A stretch of 64,000 nt of DNA from Halobacillus_A sp043497005 (GCF_043497005.1 NZ_JBIEKE010000002.1:186001-250000); one strand, 5' to 3'. Positions 51,034 to 59,808 are shown, counted from the first letter of the stretch. The notes: generated by a model from the sequence alone, not told the origin. Program-made: numbers and translations.

Positions 51034-51837
51034 CTATAGTTTAATGGATAATTTATCTCTATAATGCTTGTAATGGGTTGCCTGAAACAACGCTAGAAAG
51101 GTATCATCAATGTTCTCTTCTAAAGCCACTAATCCCTCCCCGGTTACCCCGCCCTTCACGGTCACTTTCTTAATTAATTCTGGAAAACTGTAAATTTTTT
51201 TGTCTAAAAGAGCTGCTAATCCTATAATCATTTCCTCCATTAATACCGTTGCTTTCTCTTCTGAAATTCCGCCGATTTTGTGTGCTGAATCAATCATATT
51301 TTCAATTAGAAATCCTAAGAAAGCCGGCCCGCAGGAAACAATATCAGAAGCTACTCGGATATTTTCTTCTTCAATTTCAACAGGTTTAGAGAAAAATTCA
51401 AAAGTCGATAATAATTCCCTTTTAAAAGCTTGTGTAATATTATTTCCAAATGTAAACAAACTTACGCCAGCGTGGGCCCTATTAGTTATAGAAGGTACAA
51501 TGCGAACTACTTGGCTGTTCACGGCTTTTTCAAGATCCACTACAGAAACAGGGCTAGTAATTGAAACTAAGCATTGAGAAGGGGATAACATTAAATCTTT
51601 AATAACAGACTCGTAATGATGAGGTTTTACACAAATGAAAATAATGTCACAAGTATTTCCTAATTCCTTAATGGAAGGAGCAATAGCAAGTTCTTTAAAT
51701 TCATTTTTTAAAACTTGGGCTTTATCTGGGGTTCTGTTATATATGGCAACATGATCCGCACGAACTGCTCCACTTGAAATAAAGGCATGTGTTAGCATGC
51801 TCCCCATATTCCCTGTACCTATAATGCCGTATTTCAT
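51034..51837 (-). CDS. comER: Late competence protein ComER (pyrroline-5-carboxylate reductase-like)
   Basis: A 267-residue P5CR-family protein. It has the N-terminal Rossmann motif GIIGTGNMGSML, the dinucleotide-contact region CVKPHH and the C-terminal P5CR helices including VTVKGGVTGEGL. The position, divergent from comEA, is diagnostic of ComER. It is not essential for DNA uptake; links to sporulation and biofilm have been reported in other bacilli. The start follows AAGGAGGAG. Confidence 0.92.
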   Translation of the reverse strand: MKYGIIGTGNMGSMLTHAFISSGAVRADHVAIYNRTPDKAQVLKNEFKELAIAPSIKELGNTCDIIFICVKPHHYESVIKDLMLSPSQCLVSITSPVSVVDLEKAVNSQVVRIVPSITNRAHAGVSLFTFGNNITQAFKRELLSTFEFFSKPVEIEEENIRVASDIVSCGPAFLGFLIENMIDSAHKIGGISEEKATVLMEEMIIGLAALLDKKIYSFPELIKKVTVKGGVTGEGLVALEENIDDTFLALFQATHYKHYRDKLSIKL

Positions 51838-51911
51838 GGGAATCTCCTCCTTTTCGTTTACCTAATTACTTTATTCACGCTATTTTAAATTATGAAAGGA
51901 AGTTGAAGTCT

Positions 51912-52511
51912 TTGGTGTTTTTTAAAAAATATGGGTGGATTGGTCTGATCATATTTATATTTATGGTACTTATGTTTGTTAACCTTAAGCAGAAAGGTGG
52001 TGTAAAGCTGGAAAATGCGCTGACTGCTGAAAAAATAGAGATGCCCGCAATAGTAACAGATGAAACAAAAGACGAACTTTCTGCTGGTGTTTTTGTAGAT
52101 GTTAAAGGTGAAGTCATAAACCCTGGAATTTATGAAATAGGAGAAGCAGAAAGAGTTAATGATGTCATTCAATTAGCTGGAGGGTTAACTGACCAAGCTG
52201 ATGAGACAAGTGTCAACTTGGCTCAGAAAGTACAGGATGAAATGGTGATATTAGTCACTAGCCAAGTTGAAGAAAGCTCATTGGTTGAATCTACAGCTGG
52301 CCCTGCAAGTGCCCCTGCAAAAGTACGAATTAATTATGCAGATTTGGAGGAGATTCAAACACTGCCAGGAATAGGGCCGTCCAAAGCAGATGCAATTGTT
52401 CAATATCGTGACGAGAAGGGTTTGTTTAAGGATGCTGATTCACTTTTAGACGTATCTGGGATCGGCGAAAAGACCCTGGAAACGTTAGAGGAACACATTC
52501 AAATTCCATAA
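51912..52511 (+). CDS. comEA: Competence protein ComEA (DNA receptor)
   Basis: A protein of about 199 residues. One N-terminal membrane span (about residues 8-22) anchors it with the rest outside. A SLBB-like domain (VDVKGEVINPGIYEIG, about 57-72) and a C-terminal helix-hairpin-helix pair (LPGIGPSKADAIVQYR and VSGIGEKTLETL) bind double-stranded DNA. ComEA delivers DNA to the ComEC channel. The start is uncertain. TTG 51903 lies too close to AAAGGA; TTG 51912 has an 11-base spacing and is preferred; GTG 51915 is also possible. Confidence 0.9.
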   Translation: MVFFKKYGWIGLIIFIFMVLMFVNLKQKGGVKLENALTAEKIEMPAIVTDETKDELSAGVFVDVKGEVINPGIYEIGEAERVNDVIQLAGGLTDQADETSVNLAQKVQDEMVILVTSQVEESSLVESTAGPASAPAKVRINYADLEEIQTLPGIGPSKADAIVQYRDEKGLFKDADSLLDVSGIGEKTLETLEEHIQIP

Positions 52512-52582
52512 ATGGGTTTATTGACGAGCGTTATTAGTCGGAGTACACTTGAAAAAATAGTGAAGGAAAAGGAGTCAGTAGG

Positions 52583-53167
52583 ATGGAGAGAATATCATGG
52601 GATCATTATTTTATGGCACAGAGTTATTTATTAAAAACACGTAGTACGTGCCAACGCCTGGCAGTCGGAGCTGTAATCATCCGGGATAAACGCATGATTG
52701 CTGGAGGATATAATGGAAGTGTCAGTGGCGGAGTTCATTGTATAGATGAAGGATGTTACGTTATAGATGGACATTGTGTACGTACGATCCACGCAGAAAT
52801 GAATGCTTTACTTCAGTGCTCTAAATTTGGTGTTGCTACGGAAGGTGCTGAGATATATGTAACGCATTTCCCTTGCTTACATTGCACTAAAGCCATTATA
52901 CAGGCAGGCATTCAAGCGGTTTATTATAGTGAGGATTATCGTAATCACCCTTATGCCATTCAGTTATTAGAGAACGCAAATGTTAAAATGGTTAAAGTTG
53001 AACATCCGAATGAAACAGCTGGGGAATCGCTGGAAAAAGCGCAATTTGTAAACGAGCTTATTGAACACATCGAAAATAATGAAACTAATACTGATAAGAT
53101 AAGCGTATTAAAGGAACGTGCACATCAATTATTTCATGCTCCATTTGAAAAAACGTATGAACGGTAA
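52583..53167 (+). CDS. comEB: ComE operon protein 2, dCMP deaminase family
   Basis: A 194-residue zinc deaminase-fold protein. The active-site motifs are HAEMNALLQCSKFG (about residues 71-84) and PCLHCTKAI (about 97-105). It converts dCMP to dUMP in characterised relatives. In B. subtilis it also helps place competence proteins at the pole. It overlaps comEC by 11 bases. Confidence 0.94.
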   Translation: MERISWDHYFMAQSYLLKTRSTCQRLAVGAVIIRDKRMIAGGYNGSVSGGVHCIDEGCYVIDGHCVRTIHAEMNALLQCSKFGVATEGAEIYVTHFPCLHCTKAIIQAGIQAVYYSEDYRNHPYAIQLLENANVKMVKVEHPNETAGESLEKAQFVNELIEHIENNETNTDKISVLKERAHQLFHAPFEKTYER

Positions 53168-55408
53168 CCTGCATCTTTTTGTTTTTGCGTTTCTGTTTGG
53201 TAGCTTATTTGGTGTTTTAGATAAGTTAACAAACCTGGTGTTTCTCATAACTTTTTTGTTGTGGATATTTAGAATTCAATACTGGAAATGGAGGGGAGGT
53301 TTCATACTCTTTTTCATTTTCGGTTTTATTTTCTATTCACCTTCCATTCCCTCTTCTGAAAGTATTGAACAAGAGGTGGACCTCACAGGTAAAATTATAT
53401 CTCCCGTAACAGAAACCGATTCCACCATACGAGTTCTGTTTGAACATACTTCCTCAGATGAAACATCTATTCTTCAATATTATAAGAGCGAGGTGGAAAC
53501 AGATGAAGCTGTCGTTACTCAGTTTAAATATGGATCATACTGTGAAGTAAAAGGTATACACCGATCTCCCGAAACTTCAAGAAATTCTGGCGAGTTTAAT
53601 TACCGTAATTATTTAGCTCAACAAGGAATTTACTCCGAGATCCTTCTCGAATCTCCTCATCACCTCTCCTGCAAGGGCTCTTCGTTTTTAAACTATTTTT
53701 ATCAAGCACGAAACTCCATTATTGAACTAGTAAAACGGACGATTGAAGAAGAAGCATTTATATGGGCTGCTGCGTTAATTTTTGGGGAGAGCAGTCTATT
53801 GAGTGATGAGATTATCGAATGGTTTAGAGATTTTAATCTTTCTCATTTATTGGCGATATCTGGGTTGCATGTAGGATTATTTATTGGAGCTCTAACGTTT
53901 GTTTTGTTTCGAACCGGTGTAACCACTTTTGAGCAAACGAGAGGGGCCTTATTAATAATTATTCCAATCTTTTGCTTTTTAGCCGGAGCCGAACCTTCTG
54001 TGTTAAGAGCTTCTTTTATGGCCATCATTCTAATAATACTTAATATTTTTAAAATAAGAATAAACATGAGTGATGTAATTTCTTTAATAGCTCTTGGGCT
54101 TCTTTTCTTAAAGCCTAATTACTTATTCCATTTAGGCTTTCAATTTTCATTTCTTGTTACTTTCGCTTTATTGCTATCCATTCCTCTGTTAAGGACTAAA
54201 CCTCCACTAGTTATCTCGGCTATTATTAGTTTAGTGAGCCAATTAGCAATTCTTCCTATCCAGCTATATCATTTTTATGAATTCAACCCCCTCTCTTTAT
54301 TTTTAAATTTATTACTTGTTCCTTTTTTTCTTTTTTTGTAATTCCTTTTAATTTACTAATTGTCTTCTTTTGTTTAGTTTTTCCTTCGATAGCAAGCGAG
54401 TTATCTTTTGTTTTTATCAAAGCACATGAGTATATTCTAAAGAGCATCATGATTTTGAGCAGTGAATTGAATATTCAATGGGTAATAGGTCAGCTGCCGA
54501 TCATTTGGGGTGGCCTTTATTTAGTGATTTTTACTATTATGATGAAAAAGTGGAGCGTTGACCATTTGCAAAAGGCTTTTATCTCAGGTACCTTGCTTGT
54601 CCTTCTTTTGGTTGCTTATTGCTTACTTCCTTACATCAGCCCATTTGGCAAAGTTACGATGCTTGACGTGGGCCAAGGGGACACCTTTGTTATAGAACTA
54701 CCTTATAGGAAAGGAGTAATTATGATTGATGCTGCAGGTCCTTCTTTGTTTACTAATAACCCTTCAAGCACTTCAGACTACATCATTGAACCCTTTTTAA
54801 AGTCTAATGGCATAAAGAAGATCGATGCTTTAATCATTTCCCATAATGATCAAGATCATAGCGGAAGTGTAGAATACCTCGACTCTGCCTTTCTCATTGA
54901 AGGAATTTACGTTAGTCCTTACTATAATGAAGAACTAAAAAACAAACGAATCGTAAAGGAAGGTGATGCTTTAGTTTTTTCTAATTATTCTTTCTATATT
55001 CTGCATCCCGGGGAAGATCATGAAGATTCAAATGAAAATTCCTTAGTCATTTATACTGAGTTAGGTGGGTTGAGTTGGGTTTTTACAGGGGATATTTCAA
55101 AACAGATAGAAAAGAACTTAATAAAATCTTATCCTGAATTAAGTGCAGATGTTTTGAAGGTCGGTCATCATGGCAGCCACACTTCTACAGATCCGAACTG
55201 GCTAAAGCACCTTAGCCCACAAGTAGCGTTAATTTCGGTTGGCCGCGATAACAGTTACGGCCATCCGCATGCAGAGGTTATTGAAGCCATTGAAGAACAA
55301 GGGAGTTTGGTTTTCAGGACAGACAAGCACGGAGGAGTGAGGTTTTTATTTAAAGGTGATAATGGAACGTTTTTACCTCACCTGACGTATAATGCGGAAA
55401 GAAATTAA
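53157..55408 (+). pseudogene. comEC: comEC DNA-uptake channel gene, split by a -1 frameshift in a T-rich tract
   Basis: Two adjoining frames together give a normal-length ComEC (about 750 residues). The first part (53157-54341, 394 residues) has the N-terminal spans, an OB-like DUF4131 domain and the competence core with HLLAISGLHVGLF. It ends NLLLVPFFLFL at TAA 54339-54341. The second part continues in the -1 frame from 54338 with VIPFNLLIVFF. It holds further spans and the metallo-beta-lactamase-like nuclease domain (LDVGQGDTF, SHNDQDHSGS, KVGHHGSHTSTDPNW). The switch falls in CC-T7-C-T7-G. If one T is missing, or ribosomes or polymerase slip, the whole protein VPFFSFFVIPF is restored. It may be a true mutation, slippage-controlled expression or a sequencing error. 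The start ATG 53157 lies inside comEB with a weak ribosome binding site, suggesting coupling. Confidence 0.88.
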
Positions 55409-55436
55409 AAAAGACTGCTTACTATAAGCAGCCTTT
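55404..55436 (-). terminator. Terminator of yqzM (possibly bidirectional)
   Basis: On the minus strand GGCTGCTTA, TAG, TAAGCAGTC and then TTTTTT. On the plus strand the same stem follows comEC but has only CCTTTC after it. Confidence 0.75.
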
Positions 55437-55451
55437 CATCTTCATTATGGA

Positions 55452-55586
55452 TTATTGTCCAATAACTGAGAATAATACGCCTATCCCAAAAATGACGAAG
55501 AAGAAAACAAATGAAGCGACAAACCCGATGCCAGAATCAATGACGTCATTTGTTTTAGATTGAATATCTTTCTTAAATTCATTCAT
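55452..55586 (-). CDS. yqzM: YqzM family small membrane protein
   Basis: A 44-residue protein starting MNEFKKDIQSKTNDVIDSG with one hydrophobic span after it (about residues 21-42). It matches the YqzM family, and its position between comEC and holA is conserved in Bacilli. The function is unknown. GGAGGGG precedes the ATG at 55586; the longer open frame upstream is not supported. Confidence 0.9.
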   Translation of the reverse strand: MNEFKKDIQSKTNDVIDSGIGFVASFVFFFVIFGIGVLFSVIGQ

Positions 55587-55751
55587 GGTTACCCCTCCTA
55601 TATCATTTTCCATTATAAGTGATAAATGATCAAAAATCCACATGCTTTGTAAGTGATCCTCTATTCGCTTTTTCATTGCCTCTTCTAGCAAGACTTGTCA
55701 AAGATAATTCTCCCCTAAACGGTCACACTAAACTCATGAGGGAGACAACAT

Positions 55752-55789
55752 CGTTTACTTTTATAGCGTCCGGGGTTATAAAAGTAACG
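55752..55789. repeat. Long inverted repeat in the yqzM-holA gap
   Basis: CGTTTACTTTTATA (55752-55765) and TATAAAAGTAACG (55777-55789) pair over 13 bases with a single bulged T, around an 11-base GC-rich loop. There is no T-run after it. Confidence 0.6.
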
Positions 55790-55802
55790 TTTATATAGAT
55801 GC

Positions 55803-55896
55803 TTGCGGTGGTGATGTTTTGACAGATGTTATAGTTTAACCATAGAATGGTATAACGAAAACATCTCCAGTAAGAGACACCACCGCAATTTTTTTT
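55803..55896. repeat. Branched inverted-repeat element with T8 upstream of holA
   Basis: TTGCGGTGGTG (55803-55813) and CACCACCGCAA (55878-55888) form an 11-bp stem. ATGTTTT (55814-55820) and AAAACAT (55858-55864) form a second stem. TCTC/GAGA forms a small side hairpin (55864-55877). GTTAT/ATAAC and ACCAT/ATGGT nest in the centre. Eight T follow (55889-55896). It folds as a three-way junction with an intrinsic-terminator-like end. It also contains the holA promoter-like boxes. Confidence 0.6.
55819..55848 (+). promoter_or_regulatory. Candidate sigma-A promoter of holA
   Basis: Perfect TTGACA (55819-55824), an 18-base spacer and TAGAAT (55843-55848). It lies inside the branched inverted repeat. 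Confidence 0.55.
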
Positions 55897-55919
55897 ACCA
55901 GGGGAAAGGAAGTCAAACT

Positions 55920-56933
55920 GTGGCTAAAAAGATTTACTTATTATACGGGGCCGAAGATTATTTAATACAAAATCATAAAAAAAAGATCATTGAACAAACG
56001 CTCGTTCCAGAAGATCGGGAATTTAATATTTCTCAATATGATTTAGAAGAAATTCCCATCGAAGATGTAATAACAGATGCTGAAACGTTTCCTTTTTTAG
56101 GGGACAATAAAGTTGTCATTGCTTATAACCCAGTATTTTTAAAAGCAAGACCAGAGCCATTAGCATTTGAACACGATATTGACTCATTACTGCGTTACAT
56201 AGAAAACCCTCCTGAATATAGCGTGCTTCTATTAATCGCACCTTATGAAAAATTAGATGAGAGAAAAAAGGTATTTAAGCAATTAAAGAAACATGCTGAG
56301 GTGCAATCGCTACAGCCTGTGAAAGAATGGGATATTGATAAATGGATTCAGTCCATTGCAAATGATTTACATATAACTATACCGGAGTCCATTCACGAGC
56401 TCTTTGCACAAGAAGTGGGGACAAACTTGCTTGCTCTTCGAAATGAAATGGAGAAGTTGGCCTTGAATGTTGGAGAAGGTGGACTAGTTACACGTGAATT
56501 AGCAGAAGATCTACTATCACATAGTGCAGAAACATCGGGGTTAAAGATGGTGGACGCCGTAATGGAAAAAAACTTAGGGAAAGCCATCATGCTTTTTAAA
56601 GATTTGCTGAAAGCAAACGAGGAGCCGATATCTTTAGTTGCATTATTGGCTTCTCAGTTTAGAATTATAAGTCAAGTTAAAACATTAAAACAAAAAGGGT
56701 ATGCTCAAAATCAAATGCGCGATTATGTAAAAGCTCATCCTTTTGTTATAAAGATGGCATTAAAAAGAGAGAGAGCTTTCACTACAGAGGAGGTCAACCA
56801 TATTATTCAGGAATTAGCGGAGACAGATTTAATGATGAAACAAGGGCTGATGGAAAAAGAATTAGCTTTTGAATTGCTGCTTTACAAGTTGATCCATATC
56901 AAACAAAATGGATTCTATATTCAAACACGTTAG
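55920..56933 (+). CDS. holA: DNA polymerase III subunit delta (YqeN)
   Basis: A 337-residue AAA+-like clamp-loader subunit. The N-terminal segment YLLYGAEDYLIQNHKKKI fits the delta family, with the wrench region near EDVITDAETFPFLGDNKVV (about residues 49-67). The C-terminal collar domain reads LIKDLLKAN-type helices (AIMLFKDLLKANEEPISLVA). It opens the beta clamp. The start is GTG 55920 after AAAGGA. In Bacilli it lies between yqzM and rpsT, as here. Confidence 0.92.
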   Translation: MAKKIYLLYGAEDYLIQNHKKKIIEQTLVPEDREFNISQYDLEEIPIEDVITDAETFPFLGDNKVVIAYNPVFLKARPEPLAFEHDIDSLLRYIENPPEYSVLLLIAPYEKLDERKKVFKQLKKHAEVQSLQPVKEWDIDKWIQSIANDLHITIPESIHELFAQEVGTNLLALRNEMEKLALNVGEGGLVTRELAEDLLSHSAETSGLKMVDAVMEKNLGKAIMLFKDLLKANEEPISLVALLASQFRIISQVKTLKQKGYAQNQMRDYVKAHPFVIKMALKRERAFTTEEVNHIIQELAETDLMMKQGLMEKELAFELLLYKLIHIKQNGFYIQTR

Positions 56934-56936
56934 GTA

Positions 56937-56975
56937 TAAAAAGCCTTCAAGCAGATCATGCTTGAAGGCTTTTAT
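56937..56975 (+). terminator. Terminator after holA
   Basis: AAAAGCCTTCAAGCA and TGCTTGAAGGCTTTT form a 15-bp perfect stem ending in a short T-run. Confidence 0.9.
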
Positions 56976-56980
56976 GTGCA

Positions 56981-57011
56981 GATAAAAACGATCCTTTAGT
57001 AAGGATCGTCT
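56981..57011 (-). terminator. Terminator of rpsT
   Basis: On the minus strand ACGATCCTT, ACTA, AAGGATCGT and then TTTTATC, downstream of the rpsT stop. Confidence 0.85.
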
Positions 57012-57035
57012 GTTGGTCATAAAAAACGTAATTCA

Positions 57036-57296
57036 TTAAAGCGCGTTAACTTTTTTAGATAAACGAGACTTCGTACGATTCCCGTTGTTTTTGTGAAGGG
57101 CACCGCGTTGTACAGCTTTGTCAATTTTCTTAACGGCTGTGGCTAGTGCTTCTTTAGCTTGGTCTGCTTCTTTGCTTGCTGCTAACTTCTCTACACGTTT
57201 AACTGCCGAACGCATATCAGATTTGAAAGCAGCGTTAAGAGCGCGAGCATCATGGTTAACACGTACACGTTTCTTAGCTGATTTAATATTAGGCAT
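57036..57296 (-). CDS. rpsT: 30S ribosomal protein S20
   Basis: An 86-residue, Lys/Arg/Ala-rich helical protein. It starts MPNIKSAKKRVRVNHDARAL and ends with LHKNNGNRTKSRLSKKVNAL, the normal S20 profile. S20 binds the 5' domain and helix 44 of 16S rRNA. It is convergent with holA and divergent from gpr. GGGAGGTG precedes the ATG. Confidence 0.97.
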   Translation of the reverse strand: MPNIKSAKKRVRVNHDARALNAAFKSDMRSAVKRVEKLAASKEADQAKEALATAVKKIDKAVQRGALHKNNGNRTKSRLSKKVNAL

Positions 57297-57348
57297 GGTT
57301 TCACCTCCCAGGTAAAAACATTAAACTCGTTCATATCGAACAAGAGTC

Positions 57349-57377
57349 ATTTTACCAAAGCGTCCGAGTGTTTTCAA
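57349..57377 (-). promoter_or_regulatory. Promoter of rpsT
   Basis: On the minus strand TTGAAA (57372-57377), a 17-base spacer and TAAAAT (57349-57354). Confidence 0.7.
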
Positions 57378-57397
57378 TAGGTTTCCTTTGAACATTT

Positions 57398-57427
57398 GCA
57401 TAGTAACGATAATCAAAGGAAAACTTA
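57398..57427 (+). promoter_or_regulatory. Sigma-F type promoter of gpr
   Basis: GCATA (57398-57402), a 15-base spacer and GGAAAACTTA (57418-57427) match the forespore sigma-F consensus at all but one position. Forespore expression of gpr is known in B. subtilis. Confidence 0.72.
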
Positions 57428-57448
57428 TTCGTAAGGAGGTCTGAAAAC

Positions 57449-58546
57449 ATGTCAAACCAGGAAGAATTTTCGGTTCGTACGGATTTAGCTTTAGAAGCAC
57501 AAGAAATGAATGTTCATCCAGAGGAGGATCGGAGTCAATCCGAAGATGGGGTGACCGTGAACGAAGAGAAATTTGAAGATATTACTCTAACCTATGTGAA
57601 AGTAGATCAAGCAGGAGCGGAACGAATCGGCAAAAAAGCTGGAAGCTATATTACACTTGAGTCGCTTGCTATTCGTAAGCAGGATACTGAGATGCAGGTA
57701 AGACTGGCAACGTGTCTCTCCAGACAATTAAAAAAGGTGATGGAAGCTTTAGGGATTAAAGAGTCTGAGCGTTGTTTAATAGTAGGACTGGGTAATCATA
57801 ATGTCACTCCAGATGCCATTGGACCGCTTGTTATGAATGAAGTTGTTGTTACAAGTCACTTGTTTGAACTTCACCCTGAAACGGTGGCAAACGGTTATCG
57901 GCCTGTATCGGCTGTCTCTCCGGGGGTTATGGGAGTTACTGGGATTGAAACCAGTGATATGATTCACGGGATTATTCATGAGATTAATCCAGATTTCGTC
58001 ATCGCAGTGGATGCCCTTGCTTCTAGATCCATTGATAGGATTAACGCTACAATTCAAATTTCAGATACAGGCATACATCCGGGTTCTGGTGTTGGGAATA
58101 AACGTAAAGAAATTAGTAAGGAAACGTATGGTATACCCGTTATCTCAATCGGCGTGCCTACCGTAGTCGACGCAGTTACAATTACAAACGATAGTATCGA
58201 TTATATTTTAAAGCATTTTGGGAGAGAGTGGCAGGAGAAAGACAGACCATCAAATGCTCTATCACCTTCTATGAATCCATTCGAAAGAAAAACGCTCACT
58301 GAAGAAGATATGCCTGGAGACAATGAGCGTAAAGCTGTGCTCGGGATGCTTGGTCAATTAGGGGTTGAAGAGAAAAAGCAATTAATAAAAGAGGTGTTAA
58401 CTCCGTTAGGCCATAATTTAATGGTTACTCCTAAAGAAGTTGATGCTTTTGTGCACGATATGGCAAACGTCATTGCGTCTGGTATTAATAGTGCTTTACA
58501 TGAAGAAATAGAAGAAGGAGAATCTTCTTCCTATACAAGATTCTAA
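57449..58546 (+). CDS. gpr: Germination protease GPR
   Basis: A 365-residue aspartic-type endopeptidase (A25 family) that degrades small acid-soluble spore proteins during germination. It is made as a zymogen. The N-terminal propeptide is followed by the maturation site region VRTDLALEAQE (about residues 8-18). The core has VGLGNHNVTPDAIGP, PGVMGVTGIETSD, VIAVDALASRS and HPGSGVGNKRKEIS. It starts after AAGGAGG. The downstream spoIIP may be read through from gpr. Confidence 0.96.
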   Translation: MSNQEEFSVRTDLALEAQEMNVHPEEDRSQSEDGVTVNEEKFEDITLTYVKVDQAGAERIGKKAGSYITLESLAIRKQDTEMQVRLATCLSRQLKKVMEALGIKESERCLIVGLGNHNVTPDAIGPLVMNEVVVTSHLFELHPETVANGYRPVSAVSPGVMGVTGIETSDMIHGIIHEINPDFVIAVDALASRSIDRINATIQISDTGIHPGSGVGNKRKEISKETYGIPVISIGVPTVVDAVTITNDSIDYILKHFGREWQEKDRPSNALSPSMNPFERKTLTEEDMPGDNERKAVLGMLGQLGVEEKKQLIKEVLTPLGHNLMVTPKEVDAFVHDMANVIASGINSALHEEIEEGESSSYTRF

Positions 58547-58562
58547 TCTATTTAAGAGAACT

Positions 58563-58625
58563 CGTTCTATTATAATTTTCCCTGACATAGGATTTACTAG
58601 AGTCCATGTTAGGGGGAATAGAACG
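58563..58625 (+). promoter_or_regulatory. Two-part inverted repeat enclosing the spoIIP ribosome binding site
   Basis: CGTTCTATT (58563-58571) pairs perfectly with AATAGAACG (58617-58625). CCCTGACAT (58580-58588) pairs with ATGTTAGGG (58606-58614, one G-T). The Shine-Dalgarno AGGGGG (58611-58616) lies in the right arms, directly before the ATG at 58626. Confidence 0.75.
58564..58593 (+). promoter_or_regulatory. Candidate sigma-E promoter of spoIIP
   Basis: GTTCTATT (58564-58571), a 14-base spacer and CATAGGAT (58586-58593) agree at six of eight positions in each box with the sigma-E consensus. Predicted transcripts would start near 58600, after both left arms of the hairpin. Confidence 0.5.
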
Positions 58626-59795
58626 ATGGGATCTATTCAAAAATTCAAGAAAAGAAATCCCAATATATTTAAGAAATGGTCAGTTCTGCTAGCTGGAGCT
58701 ATCCTCATTATTTTACTTTTATTTATAGGGGTAGGTCTACTTACTGGGGCAAAGACTACATACAAGTTATATTCTTCAAACATCCAGAATTTTACCACGC
58801 AAATAGGTGGGGAGGCTTTTATCCATTTGTTTGAAATGGAAAATCGCAAGTTTGCTGAGGCTCACCCAGAGGGGGCAAAACTACCTAGTCTTTCCGCACT
58901 TTCCTTTCAGCTGTTAACTAACGTAAAGCCACATGATCTAAGGAGTCTGCTTGGAAGAGAAATCCCGGGGTTATCGTCTTACAACAGTGAAATTGTTATT
59001 GCAGGAGAAGGGACAGACTATACTACATTACCTATAGAATCAGAAGCACCAGTGGATGTCGTGCAGAAAGATCGGGAAGCAAAAGATGCGGAGCAAAATG
59101 ACCAAAATCGTGAAGAAGAAAAAGAAACTGAAGAAGGGGCAAATGATCCAAAAGTATTTATTTACCATACTCACAATAGAGAATCATTCTTACCTCACTT
59201 ACCTGATAACACCCCTGCTGCAGAAGCCTTTCACGGAGAAGTTAATATTACGTTAGTTGGTAAGAGGTTAGCAGAAACTTTAGAAAGAAATGGAATAGGA
59301 TCTTCTGTGGATTACACTGATATGTCCGCTGTATTAAAAGACAAAAATATGGAATACCATCAGTCATATGATGCGGCACGTACTGTAGTGGAAAGTGCCA
59401 TTGCAGAAACAAAAACCTTTAATTATTTTTTTGATCTTCATAGAGATAGCCTCCCTCGTGATGTAACCACCGTCGAAATCGATGGCAAAAATTACGCTAG
59501 GACGATTTTCGTTATAGGAGCAGAGCATAGCCAATATGAAAAGAATCTGAAGTTAGCTACAGAACTACATGAACGCCTTGAAAAAGAGTTTCCAGGTTTA
59601 AGTCGTGGTGTTATTACGAAGAAAGGGTCTGGAGTAGATGGCATATATAATCAAGATCTGGATCCAAATGCAAGCTTGATTGAATTTGGCGGGGTAGAAA
59701 ATAACTTAGATGAGCTTTATCGTTCAGCAGAAGCAGTAGGCGAGGTGTTTAGTGAGTACTATTGGCAGGCTGAAGAAGTTTCTGAGAACGATTAA
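58626..59795 (+). CDS. spoIIP: Stage II sporulation protein P (amidase/endopeptidase)
   Basis: A 389-residue membrane-anchored cell wall hydrolase for septal thinning and engulfment, working with SpoIID and SpoIIM. It has one N-terminal span (about residues 20-42) and a low-complexity acidic linker (about 140-175). The catalytic SpoIIP domain carries the zinc His in FIYHTHNRESFLPH (about 179-192), FDLHRDSLPR and EFGGVENNLDEL. The start is the ATG right after AATAGAACG. In other bacilli spoIIP is expressed in the mother cell under sigma-E and also by read-through from gpr. Confidence 0.95.
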   Translation: MGSIQKFKKRNPNIFKKWSVLLAGAILIILLLFIGVGLLTGAKTTYKLYSSNIQNFTTQIGGEAFIHLFEMENRKFAEAHPEGAKLPSLSALSFQLLTNVKPHDLRSLLGREIPGLSSYNSEIVIAGEGTDYTTLPIESEAPVDVVQKDREAKDAEQNDQNREEEKETEEGANDPKVFIYHTHNRESFLPHLPDNTPAAEAFHGEVNITLVGKRLAETLERNGIGSSVDYTDMSAVLKDKNMEYHQSYDAARTVVESAIAETKTFNYFFDLHRDSLPRDVTTVEIDGKNYARTIFVIGAEHSQYEKNLKLATELHERLEKEFPGLSRGVITKKGSGVDGIYNQDLDPNASLIEFGGVENNLDELYRSAEAVGEVFSEYYWQAEEVSEND

Positions 59796-59808
59796 AGGAG
59801 GGGATTCT

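Noticed and set aside
55754..55778. Sigma-B-like GTTTAC/GGGGTTAT pair before holA
   Set aside because: The -10 match is poor and the bases are better explained by the inverted repeat at 55752-55789.
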